This document shows positions 1-6,885 of a stretch of DNA of 9,919 nt, in pieces. Position numbers and translations under genes: made by a program. Every line of letters starts with the position of its first letter. The stretch's first letter is position 1. The DNA lies in contig CALAYC010000011.1 in assembly GCA_937894935.1 (NCBI GenBank), positions 1 to 9,919 of the forward strand. Reading direction: 5' to 3'. A model generated the notes under the pieces. That model worked only from the letters and a program-made list of their open reading frames with translations, did no database searches and was not told where the DNA came from. This DNA comes from an uncultured Verrucomicrobiota bacterium. GTDB taxonomy: Bacteria; Verrucomicrobiota; Verrucomicrobiia; Limisphaerales; JADLHS01.

Positions 1-643
1 CAATGACCGTCTCGCTATGCCAACCGCCAGCATGGTGTTGCTCGCAGGCGATGCCGTGGCGGTGTTAAGTCAGACACTGACGGGGCTCGCAGCTTTTCAG
101 GGTTTGGCGCGCGAAAACATGACGCGCGCTCAAGCGTGGCGATTTATTGACATGGGGCTGCGACTCGAACGCGCCATTTATCTTTGCACGTTGCTCGATG
201 CGACGCTTCGTCGTCCCGAATCCGAAAACCCGAGCGTGCTCGAAGCGATTCTCGAAGTTGTGGACAGCTCCATCACGTTTCGGTCGCGCTACAACCTCCT
301 TGCGACCGTGCCGGCGGTTTTCGATCTGGTGTTGTTGGACGACAAGAATCCGCGCTCGGTGCTCTTCCAACTCAACCAACTGGCGAAACACTTTCGACAT
401 TTGCCGAAGGAACGCGAGAGCGCGCCGGATTCCGGCAAAAATCTGATTCACGAATGCGCGGCCCGGTTGAATCGCATGGATGCGCGAGAATTGGCAACGA
501 AACCGGAAGCCTGGCCGAACAGCGAGGTAAGCAAAACCATCCGCCAGACGTTGCGCGATTTGCCGCGCGTCTCTGACGCGATTTCCGCGAATTATTTTGC
601 GCACTCAGCAATTTCACGGACGGGACGGGAGGCAGCGTCATGA
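1..643 (+). CDS. Alpha-E domain protein, C-terminal part (5' end outside window)
   Basis: The reading frame is open to the left edge (first full codon at base 2), so this is the last 213 residues of a longer protein. The ATG at 17 is most likely internal. The helical blocks AAFQGLARENMTR and WRFIDMGLRLERA are typical of the alpha-E family (COG2307, DUF403), which is normally about 310 residues long or fused behind a circularly permuted ATP-grasp domain. No signal peptide or membrane segment is visible. The biochemical role of alpha-E is not established. Comparative genomics ties it to ATP-grasp amidoligases and transglutaminase-like peptidases, suggesting a scaffold or accessory in peptide synthesis or modification. 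The next gene is a transglutaminase-like protein overlapping by 4 bp (ATGA), as in the family's usual operon. Family assignment is strong; whether an ATP-grasp domain is fused upstream cannot be seen. Confidence 0.88.
   Translation, partial: NDRLAMPTASMVLLAGDAVAVLSQTLTGLAAFQGLARENMTRAQAWRFIDMGLRLERAIYLCTLLDATLRRPESENPSVLEAILEVVDSSITFRSRYNLLATVPAVFDLVLLDDKNPRSVLFQLNQLAKHFRHLPKERESAPDSGKNLIHECAARLNRMDARELATKPEAWPNSEVSKTIRQTLRDLPRVSDAISANYFAHSAISRTGREAAS
627..632 (+). promoter_or_regulatory. Shine-Dalgarno site for first transglutaminase gene
   Basis: GGGAGG lies 7 nt before the ATG at 640, inside the end of the alpha-E gene. It fixes the start of the downstream gene and, with the 4-bp ATGA overlap, indicates translational coupling of the two genes. 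Confidence 0.8.
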
Positions 644-1512
644 TTTACCAAATCACCCATCGCACGCTTTACGAATACGCCGCACCCGTAAGCGTTTCGC
701 AGCATGTTGCACGGCTGGAGCCGCGAATCACGGATTCGCAAACGCGCGAGAGCTTCTCGCTGAAAATCTTTCCCGCGCCAACGCTGCGCAAAGAACGGAA
801 AGATTATTTCGGCAATCAGCTTTGTCTGTTCAGCATTCAGGAAGTTCACAAAAAACTCGAAGTCATCACGCATAGTCGCGTGAGCGTGCAATCGCCTAAA
901 CAGATTGATGCCGCAGCATCGCCCGCGTGGGAAGACGTCGCGGCGCTATTTCGCGATCCGGTATCGCCCGAAGTGGTCGAGCCGTATGAATTTGTTTTCG
1001 ATTCGCCTCAAGTACGCGCGTCGTTTGAACTGGCGGAATATGCGAAACAAAGTTTTTCCGCTGGCACTCCGCTGTTGGCTGCAGTGGCGGATTTGAATCG
1101 CCGCATCTTCAACGATTTCAAATACGATCCAAAAGCCACCACGGTCGCGACGCCGCTGGAGGAAGTGTTGCAGAATCGCCGCGGCGTCTGTCAGGATTTT
1201 GCACATCTCGGCATTGCTTTACTGCGCTCACTTGGTCTGCCGGCGCGCTATGTCAGCGGTTACCTGCGCACGCGTCCGCCGGAAGGACAACCGCGACTCG
1301 TCGGCGCCGATGCGAGTCATGCGTGGTTCAGCGTGTTTTGTCCAAATGTCGGCTGGGTAGATTTCGATCCAACGAATAATGTTCAACCCGGTGAGGAACA
1401 CATCACCGTCGCGTATGGCCGGGACTTCGGCGATGTGAGTCCGGTAGCGGGCATTCTCACGGGCGGCGGACAGCATCAGGTGATGGTGTCAGTGGACGTG
1501 GCGGAAGTATGA
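640..1512 (+). CDS. Transglutaminase-like family protein with N-terminal beta domain (copy 1)
   Basis: This 290-residue protein has two parts. Residues about 1-85 match the bacterial transglutaminase-like N-terminal domain, starting with IYQITHRTLYEYAAPV and containing DYFGNQ. Residues about 150-250 form the papain-fold transglutaminase core (COG1305). The catalytic triad is visible: Cys184 in RRGVCQDF, His227 in ASHAWF and Asp243 in VDFDPTN, so the enzyme should be active. Proteins of this fold are mostly thiol peptidases or amide-bond acyl transferases. In this operon type the predicted substrate is the peptide made by the partner ATP-grasp/alpha-E system, which is inference. No signal peptide is seen, so it is probably cytoplasmic. 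The start is set by the GGGAGG site 7 nt upstream and the overlap with the alpha-E gene. A paralogue follows 95 bp downstream. Confidence 0.9.
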   Translation: MIYQITHRTLYEYAAPVSVSQHVARLEPRITDSQTRESFSLKIFPAPTLRKERKDYFGNQLCLFSIQEVHKKLEVITHSRVSVQSPKQIDAAASPAWEDVAALFRDPVSPEVVEPYEFVFDSPQVRASFELAEYAKQSFSAGTPLLAAVADLNRRIFNDFKYDPKATTVATPLEEVLQNRRGVCQDFAHLGIALLRSLGLPARYVSGYLRTRPPEGQPRLVGADASHAWFSVFCPNVGWVDFDPTNNVQPGEEHITVAYGRDFGDVSPVAGILTGGGQHQVMVSVDVAEV

Positions 1513-1607
1513 AGAAGAAACACGACACATCTTTAAGTTTGTTTAACGCCACTTCACCGGCGCATGCGGCATCAGTGCTGTCAAAGCTGAACGTTCAATG
1601 AAGTCAG

Positions 1608-2438
1608 ATGAGGTGGGAAGTTTTTCATCGCACGGAATATCACTACGCCACACCGGTGCGCGACAGCTTTAACGAAGCGCGACTGCAGCCATTCTCCGAT
1701 GAATGGCAGACAGTCGATCATTTTCTGTTAAAAGTTCTGCCCGCGGCGCGATTGCGACATCGGCACGATTTTTATTCCAACGTCGTGCATCATTTTGAAA
1801 TTCCCGAACCGCATCCGACGCTCCTTGTGGAAAGCCATCTGCGCGTGACGACTCGTCCTCGTCCAGCATTGAGCGAACAGGAAACGCCTTGGCCATTGGC
1901 ACGCATCGGCGAAGCAGCACGAGAAACCCGTGTATTCGATTTTTTGCAAGACAGCCGGTTTGTGGAAACGTCGCCGGAAGTCTGGCGACTGGCGATTGAC
2001 GCAACACAAGGCGTAACCGACACGTGGCAGGCGGCGTTGGCGTTGATGCGATTTATTCACGCGGAATTGAAATACGAGCCGAATTCAACTGACGTTCACA
2101 CACACGCGCGCGATGTGCTGCGTGAGAAGCGCGGCGTTTGTCAGGATTTCGCGCACGTAATGCTGAGTTTGTGTCGCGCACTCAAGATTCCCGCGCTGTA
2201 TGTCAGCGGTTATCTGGCAACGGAACAGGCACGCGCGACCCATGCGTGGGTGGAAGTGCTGATTCCGGGCATTGGCTGGCGACCGCTCGATCCCACGCAC
2301 AATTCTCAACCTGGTGAAACCTACATAAAAATCGCGGTGGGGCGGGATTATGCCGATGTCGCACCGTTGACCGGACATTACAAAGGCACAACGGATCGTC
2401 GCATGGCGGTGCTGGTTGACATTAAAAGATTGGACTAA
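1608..2438 (+). CDS. Transglutaminase-like family protein with N-terminal beta domain (copy 2)
   Basis: This 276-residue protein has the same architecture as its upstream neighbour: an N-terminal domain beginning WEVFHRTEYHYATPV, then a transglutaminase core. The triad is intact: Cys178 in KRGVCQDF, His212 in THAWVEV and Asp228 in RPLDPTHN. Shared blocks such as GVCQDFAH and YVSGYL, against otherwise clearly different sequence, indicate an old paralogue rather than a recent duplication. An in-frame TGA at 1599-1601 prevents extending the gene upstream, so ATG 1608 is the first possible start. Only a weak GAAG-like SD precedes it. It is probably cytoplasmic, having no signal peptide. The 95-bp gap before it could hold a promoter or just be an operon spacer. 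The likely role is as second peptidase or acyl transferase of the alpha-E cluster; its substrate is unknown. Confidence 0.9.
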   Translation: MRWEVFHRTEYHYATPVRDSFNEARLQPFSDEWQTVDHFLLKVLPAARLRHRHDFYSNVVHHFEIPEPHPTLLVESHLRVTTRPRPALSEQETPWPLARIGEAARETRVFDFLQDSRFVETSPEVWRLAIDATQGVTDTWQAALALMRFIHAELKYEPNSTDVHTHARDVLREKRGVCQDFAHVMLSLCRALKIPALYVSGYLATEQARATHAWVEVLIPGIGWRPLDPTHNSQPGETYIKIAVGRDYADVAPLTGHYKGTTDRRMAVLVDIKRLD

Positions 2439-2451
2439 GGCAATCGCGAGC

Positions 2452-2484
2452 TTGTCCCTGGCCCTGAATTTACCTATCTAGAAT
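2452..2484 (+). promoter_or_regulatory. Possible promoter immediately before the large PEPCK-like gene
   Basis: TTGTCC (2452-2457) and TATCTA (2475-2480) are separated by 17 bp, a sigma-70-like arrangement. An overlapping alternative -10, TAGAAT, lies at 2479-2484. Either would start transcription at about 2487-2491, on or next to the ATG at 2490. No SD sequence is present before that ATG, so a leaderless or near-leaderless transcript is plausible. Short motifs like these occur by chance, so this is tentative. Confidence 0.25.
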
Positions 2485-2489
2485 GTGCT

Positions 2490-5400
2490 ATGGTTGATTC
2501 CTCTAAGCCTGGGTTCGGAACTACGTTCACGCCCGAACAGATTCGCTCCTATATAAACGTGAAGCTGGCGCTGCTCGGTTGCCAACCGGTACGCGGCGAA
2601 GCGAACGATATGAGCGATCTTGTCGCGGCGTTTGCGGCGCAATATCAGGAAAAAGACCGCTTACTCGGACAATATCTGTGCCCGGCCGACCAACGCATTC
2701 AGACTTTCCTCTACGATTATCTCCAGGACGTGCCGGTGCCGCGCTTACCGTTGCGCACGTTCACCCTGGATCGCCCGGGCCTGGCTCGCGTGCTCTCATT
2801 GCCGGTGGATGGCGATGAGTTTACGTCCGACATCATTACGTCGTATCGCGTCAAGCAAGGCGTATTGCACAATCCGAAAAGTGATCGCCGGACCACGGCG
2901 GGAATTTTTCACGTCACGGAAGGCGGATTACCGATTCCGGATGACAAAAAAGGTGTGCCAAAGCTGACGTTCGCCAAAATGCTCGCGCTCGCGCTGAATC
3001 CGCCACGCGAATTGATGCGTCTCCCTTACACCGCGACCCAGCCTGAGCCGGCGGAATGTTTCGTCTCCTTGTTGTTGCGCCCCATCGTGTGTCCGGAAGT
3101 GCCGGGATTCACCAGTGAGAAAACCATGGAAGTGCGCTTCTTTGTGCCCGGCAACATGGTCAGCAATCTGGATTTCGTCGAAAGCATCTTCGGCAACGCT
3201 GGCGATCCGTTGCTGCCGGAAAACGACGCCGGTCTGGATACCGAACATTGGACCGGCCACACGGGCTGCGTCATTCTCGCGCCGCATCTGATTCGCACCA
3301 CGAAGAAATCTGTCGGTCTTCCGCATTGGAACGACGCGACGGAACGTCAACGTCGCGACGGCATGTGTTGGAAAGACGAGAACGAGCTGTACAACGACGG
3401 CAATGCGTTCAAGCTCACCTGCCGCGATGAACAGGGCGTCATCGTGACCATCATCGCAGACAACTATTTCGGTTATTGCAAGAAAGAGGTTAAAACGCAA
3501 ATCAGCTATGCGGCAAATCTCTTCGGTTTGTGCGAAGAAGAACACGCTGGTGGTGCGTTAGTGTTTGCTGCGTATGACCTCGGCGAAGAATTTTCCGGCG
3601 ACGTCCATGTCAAACGCAAGGGACACAACATCGACGAAGTGTTCAAGCGTTATGGCGATGTGATGGATATCAAGCCGGAGGGTTACGCCATTGATAAGAA
3701 GTTCCCAGAAATAATCTATGTTCCCGAAGCGGCGCGTTTCGATCTGCACGCACAACGGGTCTCATGGAAAAATGACACGGGCGAACACTCAATCAAACTG
3801 CAACCGGCAAAAACCTACGTCCGCCCTTCCGGCTACAAAGTGCGCATGGAAAAACCGGCGGGCGCAGGGCGCACCTGGCGATTGGTCGGAATCACGGCCG
3901 AAGGCACGCTTTGCCACAAGCCCTGCACCGTTTCGGGCGGTGGCAAATCGGAAATTTCCAAGCCCATCACCGACGCCATTCTCACCGGCCCCGTGTTTGT
4001 CGCGGATTTAAAGAACGACTTCGACAAGGTTGCCAGGCTGATTGAACGCGATTATTCGGATCGCTTCAAAGATCCGCGTCGCAAGGATAATCGCACCATC
4101 CTGTCGCCGGAACGTTCCCTCGGGTCGGTGATCAAGTTGTTGACGCCGGACGAACGCGATTTCACTTACGAGTACAACTCATGGTTGGCATCCGTGCCGC
4201 AATACATCAAGGAACTCGTCTTTGTGGTAAAGCGTTACTACAAACCCGAATGGGGCACAAAATGGCGCGAGCATTTCAGCGTGGACATCATCAACGGCAC
4301 ACCGGGAAATGAATTGAAGTGCGATAATCGCAAACTGGTCACCACGTATCTGCGCGTTGGTTTCGACAATGACGGGTCGTGGCGGACGTTTGGTTTGCGT
4401 AAGGATTATTACCCGGCGGTTAAAATTCAGGTCGAGGACGACATCACGGCATCCGTCGTGGTGCCGAGTGATAAACTCAAATATCTGCCCGAATACACGA
4501 CCGAACCGTCCGTTAAATTTGTGCAGAATTGCGAACGCCGGTTGTTTCAACGTCCGGATGACGCAATTCATCGCGGTTACGACAAGCAAACGGAGAAAGA
4601 TTTCGCCCGCTACGACAATTTCTTCTCGAACTACGAACCGCTCAAAGCGAGCGTCGCGCGTGAATTGATCGAAGACGCCATCGGCTTCAATCAATACACC
4701 GAGCCGATGCAGCGGATTATTTCTGATGTCGCGGCAAACGGCTCGCGCTACTTCGTATCAACCGCGCATCCGCGATTGGTAGATGGAAAACCGACGAAGA
4801 ACCCGCGTTATCTGCAAATCCGTCCCGACCTCTTGACGCCTCAGGAAGTGTATCTCGCGAACATGGCGACACGTCTGCGCCGTCGCATTCCGGCTGAAGA
4901 TCCAGTGCATTTCCCGGTCACGGCGGTGTTGCCGGGGCGGCGCAACAATCCGCCGGATACCGGCATTCGACCGCTCGCGGTTTTCAATCCGATTCATTAT
5001 CTGGAACTGCCGGAACTGTTCATGGAATTCATTTGCAGCATGACCGGCAAATCTCCTTCGACCACGGGCGCAGGTTCGGAAGGCGCGTTAACCAAAGGAC
5101 CGTTCAATGCGATGCCATCCATCATTGATTTGAACAACGCGCTCGTGTCGTATCTGCTCACCGGTCACAACGGTTTCGTGACCGCGGCCGGATATGTCGG
5201 CCCGAATTTCCGCGTGGATCATGACATCAGCCTGCTCGTGCCGGAAGTGTGGTGTCATTTGCAACCGGAAGAACGCGATCCGAAATTTCTCATCGAGAAT
5301 CACTATCTCGATAAATGTGAGGATTTTGAATTCAACGGCCGGAAAGTGCTCGCAAGTCGGCTCGGTTATCGCATTAACATCCGGTTCGTGCATTACTTCT

Positions 5401-5921
5401 TTGGCCGCGTCTTCAATCATCCGCACGCCGTTTTCACCGAAGCGATGTTGAAACCGGAATTGCAGGACATGGCCATCTTTGCGGACGGCATGGATAACAT
5501 CATCAGCACTCAGAAACGGGTTGCGAAGATGTATTTTGACGACGGCAGCATCGCGCAAGCGTGCCCGCCCTTAAAAGCATTGCTGCACATCATGCTGCAC
5601 GATCAATGGGAGGGTAAAGGGCTTGAACATCCGGAGGTCCGAAAATTGTTCACCCGGGAGAATCTGTTGGCCAGCGATTGGTATCATGCCCGCCTCAAAG
5701 CGAAGCAGTCGGTCGATCGCAAACTCTGGCGACGACACGTCGAATACCTTGATAAATTTCAGAAACGCGCGAGTCATGCGGATGAAGCGGCGCGACTCAA
5801 GATTGCCTCGCGCCTCACCAAGGCGCGGCAAATGCTGGAGGAAGTCGAATCGCCGGAATATTTGAAACGGCTGACGGGCACGCTGGGCGCCGAGCCGATT
5901 GATGCGTATCCCCACTCGTAG
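2490..5921 (+). CDS. Probable PPi-type phosphoenolpyruvate carboxykinase (PEP carboxytransphosphorylase)
   Basis: This is a 1143-residue soluble protein with no signal peptide or membrane helix. Its length and sequence blocks match, from memory, the PPi-type PEPCK family (EC 4.1.1.38) known from Entamoeba and Propionibacterium, whose members are about 1130-1160 residues. The enzyme interconverts PEP + CO2 + Pi and oxaloacetate + PPi in the cytoplasm. Characteristic stretches are LSLPVDGDEF near the N-terminus, FGNAGDP around residue 238, DATERQRRDG from 282, NYFGYCKKEVKTQ from 325, a glycine loop VSGGGKSE at 481-488, RPDDAIHRGYDKQ from 688, RRNNPPDTG from 817 and GKSPSTTGAGSEGALTKG from 853. 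The last about 60 residues are charged and probably helical. The frame is uninterrupted. The start is ATG 2490; no SD is visible. Many homologues are annotated only as hypothetical, so the function rests on family recall. A mutarotase gene follows 37 bp downstream. Confidence 0.72.
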   Translation: MVDSSKPGFGTTFTPEQIRSYINVKLALLGCQPVRGEANDMSDLVAAFAAQYQEKDRLLGQYLCPADQRIQTFLYDYLQDVPVPRLPLRTFTLDRPGLARVLSLPVDGDEFTSDIITSYRVKQGVLHNPKSDRRTTAGIFHVTEGGLPIPDDKKGVPKLTFAKMLALALNPPRELMRLPYTATQPEPAECFVSLLLRPIVCPEVPGFTSEKTMEVRFFVPGNMVSNLDFVESIFGNAGDPLLPENDAGLDTEHWTGHTGCVILAPHLIRTTKKSVGLPHWNDATERQRRDGMCWKDENELYNDGNAFKLTCRDEQGVIVTIIADNYFGYCKKEVKTQISYAANLFGLCEEEHAGGALVFAAYDLGEEFSGDVHVKRKGHNIDEVFKRYGDVMDIKPEGYAIDKKFPEIIYVPEAARFDLHAQRVSWKNDTGEHSIKLQPAKTYVRPSGYKVRMEKPAGAGRTWRLVGITAEGTLCHKPCTVSGGGKSEISKPITDAILTGPVFVADLKNDFDKVARLIERDYSDRFKDPRRKDNRTILSPERSLGSVIKLLTPDERDFTYEYNSWLASVPQYIKELVFVVKRYYKPEWGTKWREHFSVDIINGTPGNELKCDNRKLVTTYLRVGFDNDGSWRTFGLRKDYYPAVKIQVEDDITASVVVPSDKLKYLPEYTTEPSVKFVQNCERRLFQRPDDAIHRGYDKQTEKDFARYDNFFSNYEPLKASVARELIEDAIGFNQYTEPMQRIISDVAANGSRYFVSTAHPRLVDGKPTKNPRYLQIRPDLLTPQEVYLANMATRLRRRIPAEDPVHFPVTAVLPGRRNNPPDTGIRPLAVFNPIHYLELPELFMEFICSMTGKSPSTTGAGSEGALTKGPFNAMPSIIDLNNALVSYLLTGHNGFVTAAGYVGPNFRVDHDISLLVPEVWCHLQPEERDPKFLIENHYLDKCEDFEFNGRKVLASRLGYRINIRFVHYFFGRVFNHPHAVFTEAMLKPELQDMAIFADGMDNIISTQKRVAKMYFDDGSIAQACPPLKALLHIMLHDQWEGKGLEHPEVRKLFTRENLLASDWYHARLKAKQSVDRKLWRRHVEYLDKFQKRASHADEAARLKIASRLTKARQMLEEVESPEYLKRLTGTLGAEPIDAYPHS

Positions 5922-5944
5922 TAAAGTATCCCGGCACGATTGCC

Positions 5945-5950
5945 GAGGAG
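5945..5950 (+). promoter_or_regulatory. Shine-Dalgarno site that fixes the mutarotase start
   Basis: GAGGAG lies 8 nt before the ATG at 5959. The upstream in-frame ATG at 5899 has no comparable site and lies inside the preceding gene, so this element decides the start codon. Confidence 0.75.
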
Positions 5951-5958
5951 ACATTGCT

Positions 5959-6801
5959 ATGAACCCGATCACTGGACGCGGTGGATTGCCGTTTGTGCGG
6001 TTGGAATCGCCTTGGAGCGCAGCAGAAATTTATCTGCAAGGCGCGTGCGTGACGCACTTCCAATTGCACAGCGAACCGCCCGTGCTATTTCTCAGCGAGA
6101 AAAGTCGGTTTGAGAAAAACGCGGCCATTCGCGGCGGCATTCCGATTATTTTCCCGTGGTTCGGCAAACCGTCCGGTCGCCCGACTCAACACGGCTTCGC
6201 GCGCGTTCGGGAATGGGAATTTGTCGGCGCCAATCGCCAACCGGATGGCAAGGTGACCGCACATTTCCGCCTGCCCGCCAGCGCGGAATTGATGCCTATT
6301 CCGGTGGAATACTTTGTGACCATCGGTACGGCACTCAGCGCGGAGTTGGTTGTCACCAATTACTCGAGCGACGTCTTTTCGTTCGAGAATTGCCTACACA
6401 CCTATTTTTCGGTCAGCGATATCGAACGCGTTCGCGTGACCGGCCTACAGGGCGTCGCCTATCTCGATGCCGTGGATCAAAACATGCGCAAAATGGAGAT
6501 GGCCGAAGCCATTGAGTTTTCCGAAGAAGTGGATCGGATTTACCTCGATACACCGCACGTGGTGGACATCCATGACACCGGATTATCGCGCGTCATTCGC
6601 ATCGAAAAAGAAAACGCCGCCTCCACCGTGGTCTGGAATCCATGGGTTGCCAAAGCACGCATGATGGCGGATTTCGGAGACGACGAATATCGTCGCATGG
6701 TCTGCGTGGAATCCGGCAACGTCGCCACCAATCAGCTTCAACTCATGCCCGGTCAGGAAGCGCGACTGAAACTGAACATAAGCACCGGACAATTGCGTTG
6801 A
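5959..6801 (+). CDS. D-hexose-6-phosphate mutarotase (aldose 1-epimerase fold)
   Basis: This 280-residue cytoplasmic protein belongs to the YeaD / yeast YMR099C family (EC 5.1.3.15), which speeds interconversion of the alpha and beta anomers of glucose-6-phosphate and related hexose-6-phosphates. Family signatures run in order: RGGIPIIFPWFG near residue 60, HGFAR with His78 and Arg82, ENCLHTYFSV with the putative catalytic His147, VVWNPW near 225-230, and CVESGNV with the putative catalytic Glu251. Length fits the family (about 270-300). ATG 5959 is chosen over the in-frame ATG 5899 because GAGGAG lies 8 nt upstream and the shorter protein begins where family homology begins. The 37-bp gap to the preceding PEPCK-like gene suggests co-transcription and a shared role in central carbon flux. 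Substrate preference among hexose-6-phosphates cannot be read from sequence. Confidence 0.9.
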   Translation: MNPITGRGGLPFVRLESPWSAAEIYLQGACVTHFQLHSEPPVLFLSEKSRFEKNAAIRGGIPIIFPWFGKPSGRPTQHGFARVREWEFVGANRQPDGKVTAHFRLPASAELMPIPVEYFVTIGTALSAELVVTNYSSDVFSFENCLHTYFSVSDIERVRVTGLQGVAYLDAVDQNMRKMEMAEAIEFSEEVDRIYLDTPHVVDIHDTGLSRVIRIEKENAASTVVWNPWVAKARMMADFGDDEYRRMVCVESGNVATNQLQLMPGQEARLKLNISTGQLR

Positions 6802-6826
6802 ATAATCGCATTGCCCGCGTTTTTCT

Positions 6827-6840
6827 GCTCGCTCGCTCGC
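6827..6840 (+). repeat. Short GCTC tandem repeat in intergenic spacer
   Basis: Three and a half perfect copies of GCTC lie in the 84-bp gap between the mutarotase and GH92 genes. The tract is followed by AT-rich GATATTTTGAATT (6841-6853), which could include a -10 element. It is too short to be confident of any function. Confidence 0.5.
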
Positions 6841-6885
6841 GATATTTTGAATTCACTGTCGCTTCTGTGAGTCTCCTTTGAGCAC

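Noticed and set aside
65..604. 179-codon antisense frame within the alpha-E gene
   Set aside because: It lies entirely opposite a well-supported family gene, has an Arg/Gln/His-rich composition typical of antisense shadows, and shows no recognisable domain.
1513..1607. Possible promoter or regulatory RNA between the two transglutaminase genes
   Set aside because: The 95-bp gap has a short AT-rich patch (TTTAAGTTTGTTTAA) and a small GCGCATGCGG near-palindrome, but no convincing -35/-10 pair or stable hairpin.
2928..3545. 205-codon antisense frame within the PEPCK-like gene
   Set aside because: It is a codon-bias shadow of a strongly conserved coding region, with no motif or ribosome site of its own.
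4179..4694. 171-codon antisense frame within the PEPCK-like gene
   Set aside because: It is fully nested opposite conserved coding sequence and has no family features.
5899..5958. N-terminal extension of the mutarotase from ATG 5899
   Set aside because: It overlaps the end of the preceding gene, lacks an SD site, and adds 20 residues (MMRIPTRSK...) outside family homology. ATG 5959 has GAGGAG 8 nt upstream.
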